In this document: in pieces, positions 33,929 through 45,006 of the stretch
Layout of the letters: every line of letters begins with the position of its first letter
Numbering within the stretch: the first letter of the stretch is position 1
NCBI RefSeq assembly: GCF_000002425.4
Contig: NC_037266.1
Location: 6,823,180 to 6,887,179, forward strand
Source of the DNA: Physcomitrium patens
Taxonomy: Eukaryota; Streptophyta; Bryopsida; Funariales; Funariaceae
Reading direction: 5' to 3'
Length of the DNA: 64,000 nt
Notes under the pieces: model-generated
Databases searched by the model: none
Told to the model about the DNA's origin: nothing
Seen by the model: only the letters and a program-made list of their open reading frames with translations
Translations under genes and position numbers: made by a program

Positions 33929-35017
33929 TCAAGGTAATTTTCCTTCTTGCATTGTAGAAACGGCAGAAGTCCAAAACTCACTAGTTTCCGTACTTCCACC
34001 AATTTCATCATCTACTCTAGCACCATAACTTGCACTTTCTCGTGCTGCTGTTTCATGCTCTTTTAGGTAATCTTGAACCAATGCTCTCATTCCTCCCTTG
34101 CCAAAATTGGTTTGAAGAAGATCCTCTCTATTTTTCAATGCTATCTTCCCATCTTTCCAGCAAATAATTCCCTGCCGTATCATATTATTAAATTCATTGC
34201 AATCTTTTCTAGTGTGTGAAGCATCATCACACCAAATGCATCTTTGTACATATCCTTGTTTTGAAACATTCTTCGAATTGTTTATAGAAGTATTCTCTTC
34301 AAGTCTTGCCAATTTGATTTGAAGATCTCGCATTCCTTGTATAATTTCTTCCATACCCATATCTGCTTTCTTTGACAAGGATGTCGAAGGTTGAACTGTA
34401 GGCATTGTCGGTGGTGTTGTACGTACTGGAGCTTTGGGTGCTTGTACTGTTTTTGGAATATTGCTCCTATCCTTCCTCCTTTCTTTTTTTGTAAGCAACC
34501 CCACCGCATCTTCAACGTTCTTCCACTTCATTGTCAATCCTTCATCTTCTTCTTTGTCTTCAAGAAGGGGTTCTAATTTCTCTTGCAATTCTCCATCAGC
34601 AGCTTGAAGAAATAGATCAACTTTGTTCGGCTCCAATGTCAATTTTTCTACCTTCGATAATTGAGAGTACTGCCTCTCAAATTCCCTTAGTAGCTCTGTT
34701 GCTTGCAAATTCTTATCGGGCCGTTCAATCCATCCCAGAAACAGCTTCTTAGTAACGCAATCAGCATCTTCCAAGAAATATTCGTCTTTCAATGCATGTG
34801 AAAAATCCTCCCATGACTTCCCACAACGATCCGTAATCGATGTAATGTGGTCCCTTATTTTCGGTATCGTGGCAAGTCCAAATAGTGCAACCATTTTCTT
34901 CTCAGAAACCCGATTTAATTCCATTTCACAAACATAACATCTTAAATACCTTGAAATATTCCTCCCATCAAATTGATCAATTTTATTGACCACTGCTTTC
35001 AATGCTTTGGTTACCAA
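33929..35017 (-). CDS. Gag of A2
   Basis: 362 codons. The N-terminal half (INKIDQFDG-like start, YVCEMELNRV, GKSWEDFSHALKDEY) is a capsid-type domain. A single CCHC knuckle, CIWCDDASHTRKDC, follows near residue 260. The protein would form the particle and bind element RNA. The Met at 35017 is the first good start after the leader and primer site. The frame ends at a TGA at 33929-33931 that may be a CGA change. The capsid part looks intact. Confidence 0.82.
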   Translation of the reverse strand: MVTKALKAVVNKIDQFDGRNISRYLRCYVCEMELNRVSEKKMVALFGLATIPKIRDHITSITDRCGKSWEDFSHALKDEYFLEDADCVTKKLFLGWIERPDKNLQATELLREFERQYSQLSKVEKLTLEPNKVDLFLQAADGELQEKLEPLLEDKEEDEGLTMKWKNVEDAVGLLTKKERRKDRSNIPKTVQAPKAPVRTTPPTMPTVQPSTSLSKKADMGMEEIIQGMRDLQIKLARLEENTSINNSKNVSKQGYVQRCIWCDDASHTRKDCNEFNNMIRQGIICWKDGKIALKNREDLLQTNFGKGGMRALVQDYLKEHETAARESASYGARVDDEIGGSTETSEFWTSAVSTMQEGKLP

Positions 35018-35227
35018 AGCTTCCTTTCGATCATTGCTTTACTCTTGCTGCATTGATAATGAGAAGGCTTGAAACATACTAGCAATAGACGGATCCATGT
35101 GCATACCTTGTCTTTTAGAAGAATCCCCAGCAGAAACTCCTCCCAAAAATCCTTCAAAATTTTTATTTTCGTTTTTCATAAAATAAAGATAAAATCAACC
35201 GAAATCCAATACCTTCCACCTCAAGCT

Positions 35228-35245
35228 TTCACGTCGGGTTCACCA
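35228..35245 (-). other. Primer binding site of A2
   Basis: Minus-strand TGGTGAACCCGACGTGAA lies five bases after the LTR end. It starts with TGG, as expected for pairing with a tRNA CCA end. The tRNA identity was not determined. Confidence 0.7.
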
Positions 35246-35250
35246 CTTTT

Positions 35251-36625
35251 TGTCGTATTATGTGCTTTCTTGCTCGAGAACGTATCGCACGTTTGGCTAT
35301 AGAAGGTAGTATCGAAATTCACCAATAGTCAAGCAGACTATCAATTTTTGACTGCTGGAATATAAACGACTGCAACAATGTACCGTAAATCTATACGGAT
35401 GCTCTTCGACTGCTTGTCGAAGTCTTTTTTTTTTGCCCCAGTCGGTAGGTCTCTAGACGTTACAGAGAACCCCGAACAACCCAAACTGTTAATCTTCAAT
35501 ACCCCTTTGTACTTACGATCTTGTATCCACTCACTGTCCTATTAGATTAACCCAATAAATTTCATGCACTCCGCATACTCAATCCTATAGACACCCTTTT
35601 AATTCTTCAATCACAAACGTAACTCAATTTCACAAAACAGTCAAGAGTAATCAAACCCACTTCATTAAAAAAATCCCGATTCACCATTACAACACTGACT
35701 TCAGCAACGATTGTCTGAGTCTTCCCAAAACCCTATGAAGAAAAAAAAACCCAATTCTCTGTCTTCTTTCTCCCGCCCGAAGCATGAAGCTCTTCTCCCC
35801 GATCTTCAAAAAAAAAACCTCTAATGAAACCGAACTAGTAACCTTGAAAAAAAAGCTTGAAGCTAGCTCTCCGATCCAAAAAAACCCCCCGATCTTAAAA
35901 AAAAAAAAAAAAAAAAAAAAACCCCCCCCTAAAAACTTATTCTCCTCCTAACCTTATCCTCTGAATTTCTTCAATCTTTCGTCTTGGATCCGGAATTGGC
36001 TCCCACCGTCAGAGCTTAGATCCGAAATTGGCTCCCGCCATCAGAACTTTCTCCTCTGTTTTTACCTTTAAGAGATCCATTTACCGAAAACAACGTTCCC
36101 TGAAACAGCACAAAGAATAGGACAGCCTGAAACAGAATCGAAACCCCGTACTCGAGTTCACATTGAGTCGCCCGACCAATTCAGGTCTCATATTGAGTAA
36201 GATGCCCGTAGTAACCTGGATGTTCCCATAATTGGATCAAATTGGTCCTTCGCGTCAGACTGGCTGAGGCCCGTAGTAAGACCTGAATTTTCCCGTAATT
36301 AGACTGCATTGGGTTGCCTGACCAATGCAGGTCTCATATTGGGTAAGAGGACCCGGATTGGATTCTTGAAATTGGATCCAATTGGCTCTTTGAACCAGGC
36401 TCACCCGTCGTGTGAATTGGTCCTTTCTCTTCCTGTTGACTCCCATTAATGGAATCGAATGGAGCATTTCAGTATCCCCCGACTGATTGTAACGGGGTGA
36501 CTGAACCTGGCCACTCAGTATTTACACCGGAGTTGGTCGTTGCTCCCAATATTTGAGGTAACTGAACATTAATAAAAGTTTCATTTCTTTATATTTTCAC
36601 GGTATACTCGTGTTACAATATGACA
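35251..36625 (-). repeat. 5' LTR of A2 (1375 bp)
   Basis: Full LTR with the long A/C tract at 35897-35928, the complement of the G9/T20 tract in the A1 LTR. Immediately outside it (36626-36656) is not host flank but the polypurine tract and end of an A internal region, so this LTR was once the 3' LTR of another unit. Confidence 0.92.
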
Positions 36626-36836
36626 TCCACCCCCTCTGAACCTGTGCATCCTCCAGTTAATGGAATCGAATGGAGCATTTCAGTATCCCCCAGCTGACTG
36701 TAACGGGGTGACTGAACCTGGCCACTCAATATTTGCATCGGAGTTGGTCGTTGCTCCCAATATTCGAGGTAACTGAACATTAATAAAAGTTCCCTTTCTT
36801 TATATTTTCACGGTATACTCGTGTTACAACACGACA
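36626..36836 (-). repeat. Internal remnant plus truncated A LTR
   Basis: 36626-36656 is the last 31 bp of an A internal region. 36657-36836 is the first 180 bp of an A LTR, ending at its terminus (TGTCGTGTTG on the minus strand) next to D. This is a tandem A array with a shared LTR, with nearly all of the second unit deleted. Confidence 0.85.
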
Positions 36837-36955
36837 GCGTTCACTACCTCGACACGATGTACTAGTGAGTCTCGTTGAACAGGGCCTTTGTCTTCCATCG
36901 GTTGGCTTGTTTGCATTTACTAGTCTCGATTATTATAATTAAAGGACATATTGCA

Positions 36956-37252
36956 CTACTGATAAGTGTGACCAGACTGCTTACAATTTCCACATATTGG
37001 AACATAGTCATCACTAGCTCTTGGATAAAGACATTCACTTGCATAATGTCTGATTTGTCTGCAACAATAGCAACAAAGTGGTCTCCTGCCAACTCCTTCA
37101 GGGATAATGGATGTCTCTATTGGTATATAACGGCTAGGTCTGTTCCATGTCGGATGAGTAAAGGATCCTGGTTGATCCATTGTTACTATAGAGTCTGGCA
37201 TTGGCTTCGTTATGGGTGGATATTGATGGTATCTTAGTTGGTTCATCACCAA
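36956..37252 (-). pseudogene. Gag C-terminus of D with two zinc knuckles
   Basis: CYCCRQIRHYASEC and CGNCKQSGHTYQ correspond to the knuckles of B2 at 17203-17496. The stretch runs to the A insertion site. Upstream it is separated from the capsid region by a decayed linker. Confidence 0.8.
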
Positions 37253-37479
37253 TCCGTGAGTATTGGATACACCTTCTTGGTAAAATTCAGAGTTTAAAAA
37301 ATTGGAATAATTTTTATTTTATTTATTTGCTCGATTTCCATTCCGGCCAAACCTATTTTTCGTCTGTACTTGATTGACATCCCATGAAGTTGGTTGAGTC
37401 ATTATCTGGTAACTGAGTTGTTGTTGCTTCCGTAAATTCCAACAGTTGGTGGTAATATGCTTGCCCTTACAAAAGGTAT

Positions 37480-38957
37480 ATTGTATAGTCATTTGGGGTG
37501 GTGAAGGACATTCTGTTACTAAATGATCTTGCCCCTTACAATTGTTGCACTAGACATTGGGACGCATATTGGTTGGTTTATGCCTTTTTTCTTTATCCTT
37601 GGCTAGATTCACAGCCAATTCATCCATTTTTTTCGTCAATGTTAACAGCAATGACTCATTGGGTCACTTGATATCAATGCATTTGGCAATTCCTTCATAG
37701 GTGTTGATTTTTGATACACAGAATAAGGTACATACGGATGTGATGATGATGGTGGTATAGCTTGCAATGGAATGACATCTACGATTCCCTGTAGAATTGT
37801 ACCATAATCATTCTTTCCCAGATAACCTTCCGATGCGTCATTTCAATTTGTCATTTGATAACCTCTTTGAGATGGAATCATTGTGGCTCCAACTGTTAAG
37901 TTCTGGTCATAGTAACATTCTTCCCATACTTTCGTTCGCTCAAGAGATGATGCAATGGTGGCTGATTGGGCCTCCTTTACAAACATCTTCAATTCTGGTA
38001 GGTGTAGTCCATTAACTAATATGGACAACACAAACAATTCTCGCATTTGGTTATTTGGCCATTTTCGAAGTATATCTGCTACACAACCATAATATGACTG
38101 TACCGCTTCCCTTGGTACCATTCTACTATTCATTAATTTTTCTCTAAGACATTCTTAAAATCAATTGATCAAAAATGGACTAAAAATATATTTTTCAATG
38201 CCTCCCAATTGATAAATTGTCCCATAGGTTGGCGGTTATACCACTCAAATGCTATGTCTTTTAATGTCGCTGGCAGCCATCTTAACCAAATATCTTCAAT
38301 TCTGCCATTATTGGCTACATACGCCGTCAAGAATTGAGATAAATGTTGATCTAGATCCGTACTTGGCAAATCCCGAAAAGTAGGTAATGATGCGACGCTA
38401 GTCGTTTGATTGTCCACTGCACCCATTTGAACTGCAATTGAAACTACTGGTCCTCTGGACATCATTAAAGATGCCGATTTTCCGCTCAATTTCTTATTAA
38501 AATGAAAACTATCTCTCGTAAAAGTCTTTTTCGAACTCCTAGGCCTTCTCGATTGACTATTATTATCCCCAAATAATTTTATTGGTTGAATATGAGGTAA
38601 AAACGACAAGTTTTGATATACTCTGAATTGGTCTTTAATTGCCAAGTCATTTATGCTGATCTTTAGAACCAGTCTTGTTAGAATCAGATGTATTCCAATT
38701 GAAAAAATACCTAGTTGGATACCTAATTCCTCTATGCCTTCCTCGTTTTTCGTTAACGGCTTCGAGAGGTATGTTGGACTATTAGCAGCGCTCTCCGCGA
38801 GTTCTCTTGGTAATTTCTTTAATGGTATGTACTTCTGAAATATTAGAGGTCGATCGTCTTCTGGGTACAATCGGATATGCCGACAGGCATGCAACCACGG
38901 CTTAATCCAACTTTGTCGATGCTTCTTTTTTAATTTGCGATCTTGCTCATTACGCAA
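37480..38957 (-). pseudogene. Gag of D, N-terminal and capsid regions
   Basis: One 262-residue frame (38957-38169) covers the basic N-terminus and the capsid start (WLPATLKDIAFEWYNRQ), and a second (38133-37843) carries REKLMNSR-like helices. The first zinc knuckle near 37540 (CNNCKGQDHLVTEC) keeps the His lost in B2. A frameshift or small deletion near 38160 separates the frames. D is therefore slightly better preserved than B2 at the N-terminus. Confidence 0.8.
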
Positions 38958-39129
38958 TAAATTTCTTGCTTGCGATCACTCTGTTCTTTCCTTTGATTGC
39001 TTTATTTTCTTTGCTGTTAAATTCTCATTCTTAATATCCATACTCTTTGATTATTTCTACTGAGTTTGCTTCCTAATCTCCATTACTACTTCAACAGTTA
39101 ATTCCTAACACTCAATAATGTTGTCAATT

Positions 39130-39145
39130 CCCGATAGCGGCACCA
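39130..39145 (-). other. Primer binding site of D
   Basis: TGGTGCCGCTATCGGG three bases after the LTR end. Same spacing and core as in B2. Confidence 0.68.
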
Positions 39146-39148
39146 AAA

Positions 39149-39562
39149 TGTGATTGTTCATTTTACTTATTCCAAATTAATCTAATGAGAATAAACCCGT
39201 ATAGGAGAATTCGAGCATAGGGAAAGACCATGAATATGAGCTCCAATTGTTAGGGTCACACAATTAACTACTACTATTGAATGCTTACAATACCGAAGAA
39301 CACTTAACTTTTTCTCCTACTGTCCACTCTCTCATATCAATACGGTAACAATCACGACATCAATTTCAGTACCCTGTGTAATTCACAAACACACAAGCAC
39401 AACCCAAACCCTGGAACAAATAACTTCCAATCCACAGAATCTGATCAAGATAATTCCTTCAATTACAATTCCTCTCCACTGAACTTACAACCTTGCAATA
39501 AACAGTGACTGGAAACTTCCATACATCCTCAATCTTTCACAACAATTAATAAACAATGATCC
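39149..39562 (-). repeat. 5' LTR of D, truncated
   Basis: Only the last about 414 bp of the LTR in element orientation remain. Close match to B1 6767-7180 (AACAGTGACTGGAAACTTCC, TCAATTTCAGTACCCTGTG). The other about 330 bp were lost in a deletion that also took about 28 bp of the neighbouring G-type LTR. Confidence 0.82.
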
Positions 39563-40519
39563 AACTTACAAATTATAAGAAAACGTCCAAAAAACTATAT
39601 TGATATTACTTGACTGTCAATTTAAAAGTTAACGTACATGTTCTAGTAGCAATTTCTCCTTCTTCAATTATTGATTTCAATTCAAAATTGATATGTAGCT
39701 TGATTTTTATGTCTTCTAATAAAATTCCAAATTTCACCTTATTTCAATTAATAGATTCTCAAATATCATAGAAATCCTACCTAACCTCAAATTATCAATT
39801 TTTGATATCATCTTGTATCAAAAACTAAATATCTTCTAATTACATTGTTTTATTAATAAAAAAATTTATATACATTTAGCACATCCAATCAATCAAGTAC
39901 TTTCAAATTTTGATGAATTTAAATGTAGATGTGACACCAATTGCTCAAACTAGTTGAGAGTGCTAGTCTTAATTGTATTGCATAAATTCAAAGTCACTAA
40001 TACATACTCTAACTTTAAATAAAAATTACAAATTCATTCTAAATCCTATAAAAATAAGCCATGTATTTCTGAAATAAGCTTAAAGTTAGCTATCCAATTC
40101 TAATTGTCAATCTCCAAATGCCTCTATATTTTGTCCTAAGCAGCTATTTTAATGGCTAGAGGTCAGATTTCAATTCTATCCTACAAATAATCAACCTTGG
40201 AGTATCATTCTAATCTATCCTCAAAACATTTTAGCCCAATCTTATCCCCAATTAATTTTTTAGTATCAAAAATATAAATTATTTATTTCTTCTATCATAT
40301 TTTTATTAATTTATGGCCTTTCTAAAATAGTAAAAATATTTTCACAACCTAAAAGATGAAATTATTAATCAACCTTTAATCTATTAGCTTTTAAGATAAA
40401 AAAATAAACTAATATGTTTTTATAAAATCTATATTTAAATAACTTAAATTATTATTGAATATTAATTGAAGTTTTATTTTGATTATATTTTTATTATAAA
40501 TTTGTGTTATAATATAATA
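39563..40519 (-). repeat. First part of a G-type LTR (probable G 5' LTR)
   Basis: The minus strand aligns with K from 22941 to about 23895 (TATCAATTTTGA, AGTCAAGTAATATC). 7181-7525 continues the same LTR from about K 23925. The two pieces flank D and B1 respectively, as expected if the B element had been inserted in the G 5' LTR. Confidence 0.72.
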
Positions 40520-43500
40520 ATAGTGACTAAATTAAAAGCATCTTCTAGATAATAATGCCGTTTGTGAGTGTAAAATTTACTCCTCAATCCAATTATAAGA
40601 TGACCTCAATTAAGAGTTGCTTGTAATAGATGGTGTGAAGTGAAAATAGTAAGAACAAGAACAAAAAAAATAAAACACAAAACAAGTAGAAGAAGTGCAA
40701 TCAAGAAATTATATACTACAAAATTAGTTACAATCTATTCATCAAGTTTTTATTGAATAAAAAATAAAAAATAAACGTAAAAATATATTTTAAAAAATTT
40801 GATTTTTTATCTTTTCAATGGTGTAAGAAACTTATAAATTTGAGTTATTATGAGTAACTTATGAAGGTTTGAAAAATAACAAGTAAATAAATAAAAATTT
40901 AAGTAAATAATTTTTACTTCAAAGATAACTTGCTTAAGAAATAAGGAGTTCAAGCCTCACCACGGCTCACAAGTGCTGTATATGGGTTGCTAAAAAGGCC
41001 ACGAGGCCTTAGTCTTATCTTCCTAACTACCTTTAAGGTGCTACAACCCATTTGGAACTTCTGCACCTCCCTTCTTAAAAGGACTATACTAGCTCCTGGC
41101 TTTCCTACTTTCTACTAGTAAAACAAATAATTTTATATTTTTAATTTCACCATGGTATTTAAAAAAACCTAATTAGCTTAGGTACATAATGTAGCCTTGA
41201 AATCTTACTACATTTTTTCATAATGGCTTCTAAAGTAGTAAAACTCATTTTTACCAAAATCTTAAAAATTACTCTAAAAATTCCTAAAAATTTCTAAATA
41301 AATTCTAAATAAAATTTAAAAATTATTATAATATTAATATAATATTAAAATCAATTTTAAGCTATACTTTCTTACCTTGATGATTTTTTATAGTAATAAA
41401 ATTAATTTAAATCTACTATAAATCTTATTTTTTATATAAATAACTAAAAAGACATGAAGTTCTTTTTATGCTTCTTTAAACTACTAACTAATATTTATAT
41501 TTTTTTATAAGTAATATATATAGATGAAATTTAAACATAGACATTGATATTAATAACTAATACTTATTACTCAAAAAGTAAAAACCTTAAACCAACTAAA
41601 ATAATTGCCTTTAAGACTTACTAAGACTCCATTTTTTCTCCATTTATATTATTTTCTTTCATTTAACATCTTCTAAGTACATCTTCACCTAAAAATTATA
41701 ATTTTGATTCAACATGCATTCTTTTGTCCTAAAACAATTAGTGAATTAATTTGATGACTCACACCATTTTTGAAATAAATCTATAATTATAAAAAGTTAT
41801 TTCTTATAAATTTTTTAGTTTATCTTGACTACCAAAATTTTTTTGGTATTGAAAGCTATTAGGTAGAGTTTATCATCTACTCCTATTTAAGATAAAATTG
41901 CACCATTAGTAAAATCTGATGTATTTATTTTTATAAAAAATATCTTTAAAAAGTTGACAAAATACAAGATTGGTACAAAAATAAATATTATTTTGAAGAC
42001 TTTAAAAGTTGATTTAGCTTTTTTATTTGATTCAAGTTTATCTTTACATATCAGATGTATAAAAAGAGCCACAACTTGAGAAAAGTTTTTAATGAAGTTT
42101 TTATAATAATTAGCTAATCCTTAAAAAAATTACACATCTCTAACTATCTTAGGGATCTTTCGATAGATGATAGTCTAAACCTTCTTAGAATCCATTACAA
42201 AGCCATCATTTGAAATGATATATCTTAGAAAGTGAATTTGAATAGTGTGAAATACATACTTTTCTATCTTGGCATATAATCCTACATCTCTTAATTTTTG
42301 TATCACACATTAAATATGAAATTCATGTTTTTTTATATTCTTAGAATAAATAAAGATATTATCCAAAAAATAATTGATAAATCCATTAAAAAACTTATAA
42401 AAGACATCATTTATTAAATATTGAAAAATAATTGGTACATTTGTAAGTCCAAACGATATGACATTATATTTAAAATGCTCATATCTAGTTCAAAACATAA
42501 TTTTTTATTCATCTCTTTTATAATGAATATCAAATGATATTCTTTTTATAGATCTATTTTTATATATATTTTTGCTTGATTGAATTGATTAAAAAGACTA
42601 AAAATTAAAAGTAGAAGATATCTAATTTTAATGGTAATCTTATTGAATCTTCAATAATCTACATAAATTTGGAGAAATCCATCTTTTTTTATTTATTTAC
42701 AAATAAGATAGGAGCCTCTAATAGAGATTTAAAATAGCAAATAAAGTTTTTAATCAAGTTCTCATCAATGTACTCTTTAAATGTAGACAACTCATTCTGC
42801 CATATACTATAGATTGGTCCAAATGGTAGTTGGATTCTTTCTTGAAGATTGATAGAACAATCACATAGATAATATTTTAAAAAATATTTATATATTTTTT
42901 TCTACAACATCTTAATAATCTTAATATTGGCTTAAAATACCACTTAAAATCTTTCTTCAATCAAAAATAGATGTCGTATATATAAAAAAAATTGAACTTT
43001 TGTTTATAGTATATTTGAAAGTTCTCACATCTATCAATAAGGGTTTAGATGTATTGGAGCTATGGATTTCTATTTAACTGGCAAAATCTTAAGCTAAACT
43101 ATAAAAAAAATCAAGATTACAAGAAATCTAGTATATTTGAATATTATATTTTTCTAACTATGATAACCCTAATATAATTGGATTAAAAAGAGATCTAATG
43201 ACATTAAATATTACTATGCTATTATAACCACTAGTTGCTATATTTAAAAAATAGTTTTATAAATGACATCTCCAAAAGATAAAAAAACTACCATCAATTA
43301 TTTTTATGTATACATGTTTGGTTTTTTTAACTAATTATATTTCTTATTTTTTAACAAATTCTTTGTTTATAAAAAAAACTACAACTCTTTAATCGAACAA
43401 GGCTAAAATTTTGTGATTTTTTGGTCTTAAACAAATTTCTATTATAAATCAAGATAAAAGATCTAAAAAGAGGATTGGACCTTTATTAGGTATTATACAA

Positions 43501-43750
43501 GATTTCTATTGCATGGTTACTATTGTCATTGGAAAAATTCTTTTATTGACACATTGTACTTTTTGGCAATCATATTACTTATTTTGTGGTTGCATTGTTT
43601 CTTTGAATAATGTTGAATTATATACTTAAATTCTCCATAATATAAGTATAACTCTTTTTGATAGCATTGAAACTTTTCTTGCTTAAAACATTTGAAATGT
43701 ACCATGTCAATTTGCATAAATTCTAGCCTTGATAAATAAGCTTCTGTGAA
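40520..43750 (-). pseudogene. E3: decayed chromovirus RNase H, RT, protease and gag
   Basis: Minus-strand reading from right to left: gag knuckle region (43717-43526, KKQCNHK), decayed protease, RT, connection domain (GLANYYKNFIKNFSQV), RNase H start (SDFTNGAILS near 41890) and, beyond solo LTR H1, HYYLEDAFNLVTI at 40520-40560. This is the Tcn1-like chromovirus layout also seen in E1. The many stops make it a fossil. It is interrupted by H1 (40563-41763) and cut at 40519 by the G-type LTR. Confidence 0.75.
40563..41763 (+). repeat. Solo LTR H1 (1201 bp)
   Basis: TGTGAGTGTAAAA...GATGACTCACA with inverted ends TGTGAGT/ACTCACA. Flanks CCGTT (40558-40562) and CCATT (41764-41768) are a 5-bp duplication with one change. 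It sits inside the E3 RNase H, between FQKW and RHYYLEDAF. Confidence 0.85.
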
Positions 43751-43756
43751 TAATGT

Positions 43757-43901
43757 TTGATTTTGTTTATTTCATTTTTTTTACATTTGATCTTCTTTTG
43801 TTATTATTATTTGCTTCTTTCAATAAATACTACCAATTATAAGCAATTCTTAATTGATGCCATCTTATAATTTAGATTAAACGGTAAAATTTACTTTCAC
43901 A
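43757..43901 (-). repeat. H-family LTR fragment
   Basis: The sequence AATTCTTAATTGATGCCATC and onward to TTACTTTCACA matches the beginning of the H LTR (minus orientation; compare H2 48780-48926). The rest is missing. Confidence 0.6.
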
Positions 43902-45006
43902 TTGGTACTTTATCAAAGAAAAATCAATAGTTTTTTAATTATAATTCTTTAATTATTTTTTGGTAATTTTTTCTTATAATAGATAATTAATGGCTATTTT
44001 TTATTATTATCTTTGGTTAGAAGAACGACTTGATATTTTTTTGTTATATAATACATGGTTTTTACTACTTAAAGAGATTTCATAATGAATCAAAGTGGTA
44101 AATATTTTGTATTTATTTTCTTTAGTTTATTATTTTAAAATGATGTACAATGACATAGTAGAGTTGTCTTATGACAAGGATTTTATTTTAGCTTGAATAA
44201 ACATCACATATTTATATAAATTTTTTAACTTCTTTCCACATTTAAAGACACAAAAAATCTCTACATATTAACTTCAAGGTCTTATTATATTCAAAATATC
44301 CTACAATTGGAAAATCGTGATAGACTTAATGAGCATGTAATTTTGCTTCACTTTTTTGAACATACAAGTATTTTTTGAAATAGAATAGAATGTTTTTGAA
44401 TTCAAACTTCAATGTATTATGAGATTTAAAAGAATTATTTTAAATATCATGAATAAGAGAATTTAAGGATATACTTGATTAAATTTGATTAAATTTGATT
44501 AAAAAAAATAATAATCAATATTGATTTCATTTCTTGAAAACGATATTACTTTAGCTTCAAAAGAATTATTTTTTATTAATCAAAATTTCCATGCCTATCT
44601 TTAAATATAAGATAAAAAAGTCTAAAAAAGACAATTAATAAATCTTGTTATTTTTCTAGTCAATGAGTGATCTTAAATTCAAATGTTAACTAAGACATAT
44701 TCTAATAAGTTATGTGACAATTCAAAACATGTACTAATACAAAATATTCTAAATTCTTGTGATTTATATAAATAGTATTTAGTCTAAAATCACCTTTTAA
44801 ATAATGGTATTATTTCAAAACAAATCCACTATTGTAAGAAATTCTTTGTTGTAGATCCTCTAATTCATCTCAATTTTTAAACAAATTTTTGAATGAAAAA
44901 TTACTAATTTAAGTTTGCCATATGCTTATATTTAAGACATTACTAAATTCAAGGTAAATCCAATGTTTTTTTTTTTAAAAAAAAAACATGTCAAAAAATT
45001 CAACAA
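43902..45006 (-). pseudogene. E5 integrase zinc-finger and RNase H end
   Basis: Minus-strand reading gives a decayed HHCC region of a chromovirus integrase (SRFSNCRIF, then DLEVNM*RFFVSLNVE, then HKTTL) around 44150-44400, preceded by RNase H end sequence. Heavily decayed. By position it belongs with 47451-47691 and 56926-59490 as one element. Confidence 0.55.

Larger units (their letters stand above)
27931..36836 (-). mobile_element. A2: nearly complete Ty3/gypsy element with extra LTR piece
   Basis: Minus-strand order: truncated LTR (36836-36657), 31 bp of internal 3' end, full LTR (36625-35251), primer site, gag, protease, RT, RNase H, integrase, full LTR (29269-27931). Both outer flanks carry GCGT on the plus strand (27927-27930 and 36837-36840), i.e. 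ACGC in element orientation. The left flank is E2 and the right flank is the B element D. The two full LTRs are not a matched pair (see findings). A 137-base N gap lies in RT. Confidence 0.93.
36837..39562 (-). mobile_element. D: 5' half of a B-family element
   Basis: Minus-strand order: partial LTR (39562-39149), primer site, Gag, zinc knuckles. It ends at GTGAACGC next to the A LTR, the same B-element position at which B1 begins. D lacks everything downstream of that point and B1 lacks everything upstream. Both have the same LTR subtype. I infer one element split by A. Confidence 0.85.
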
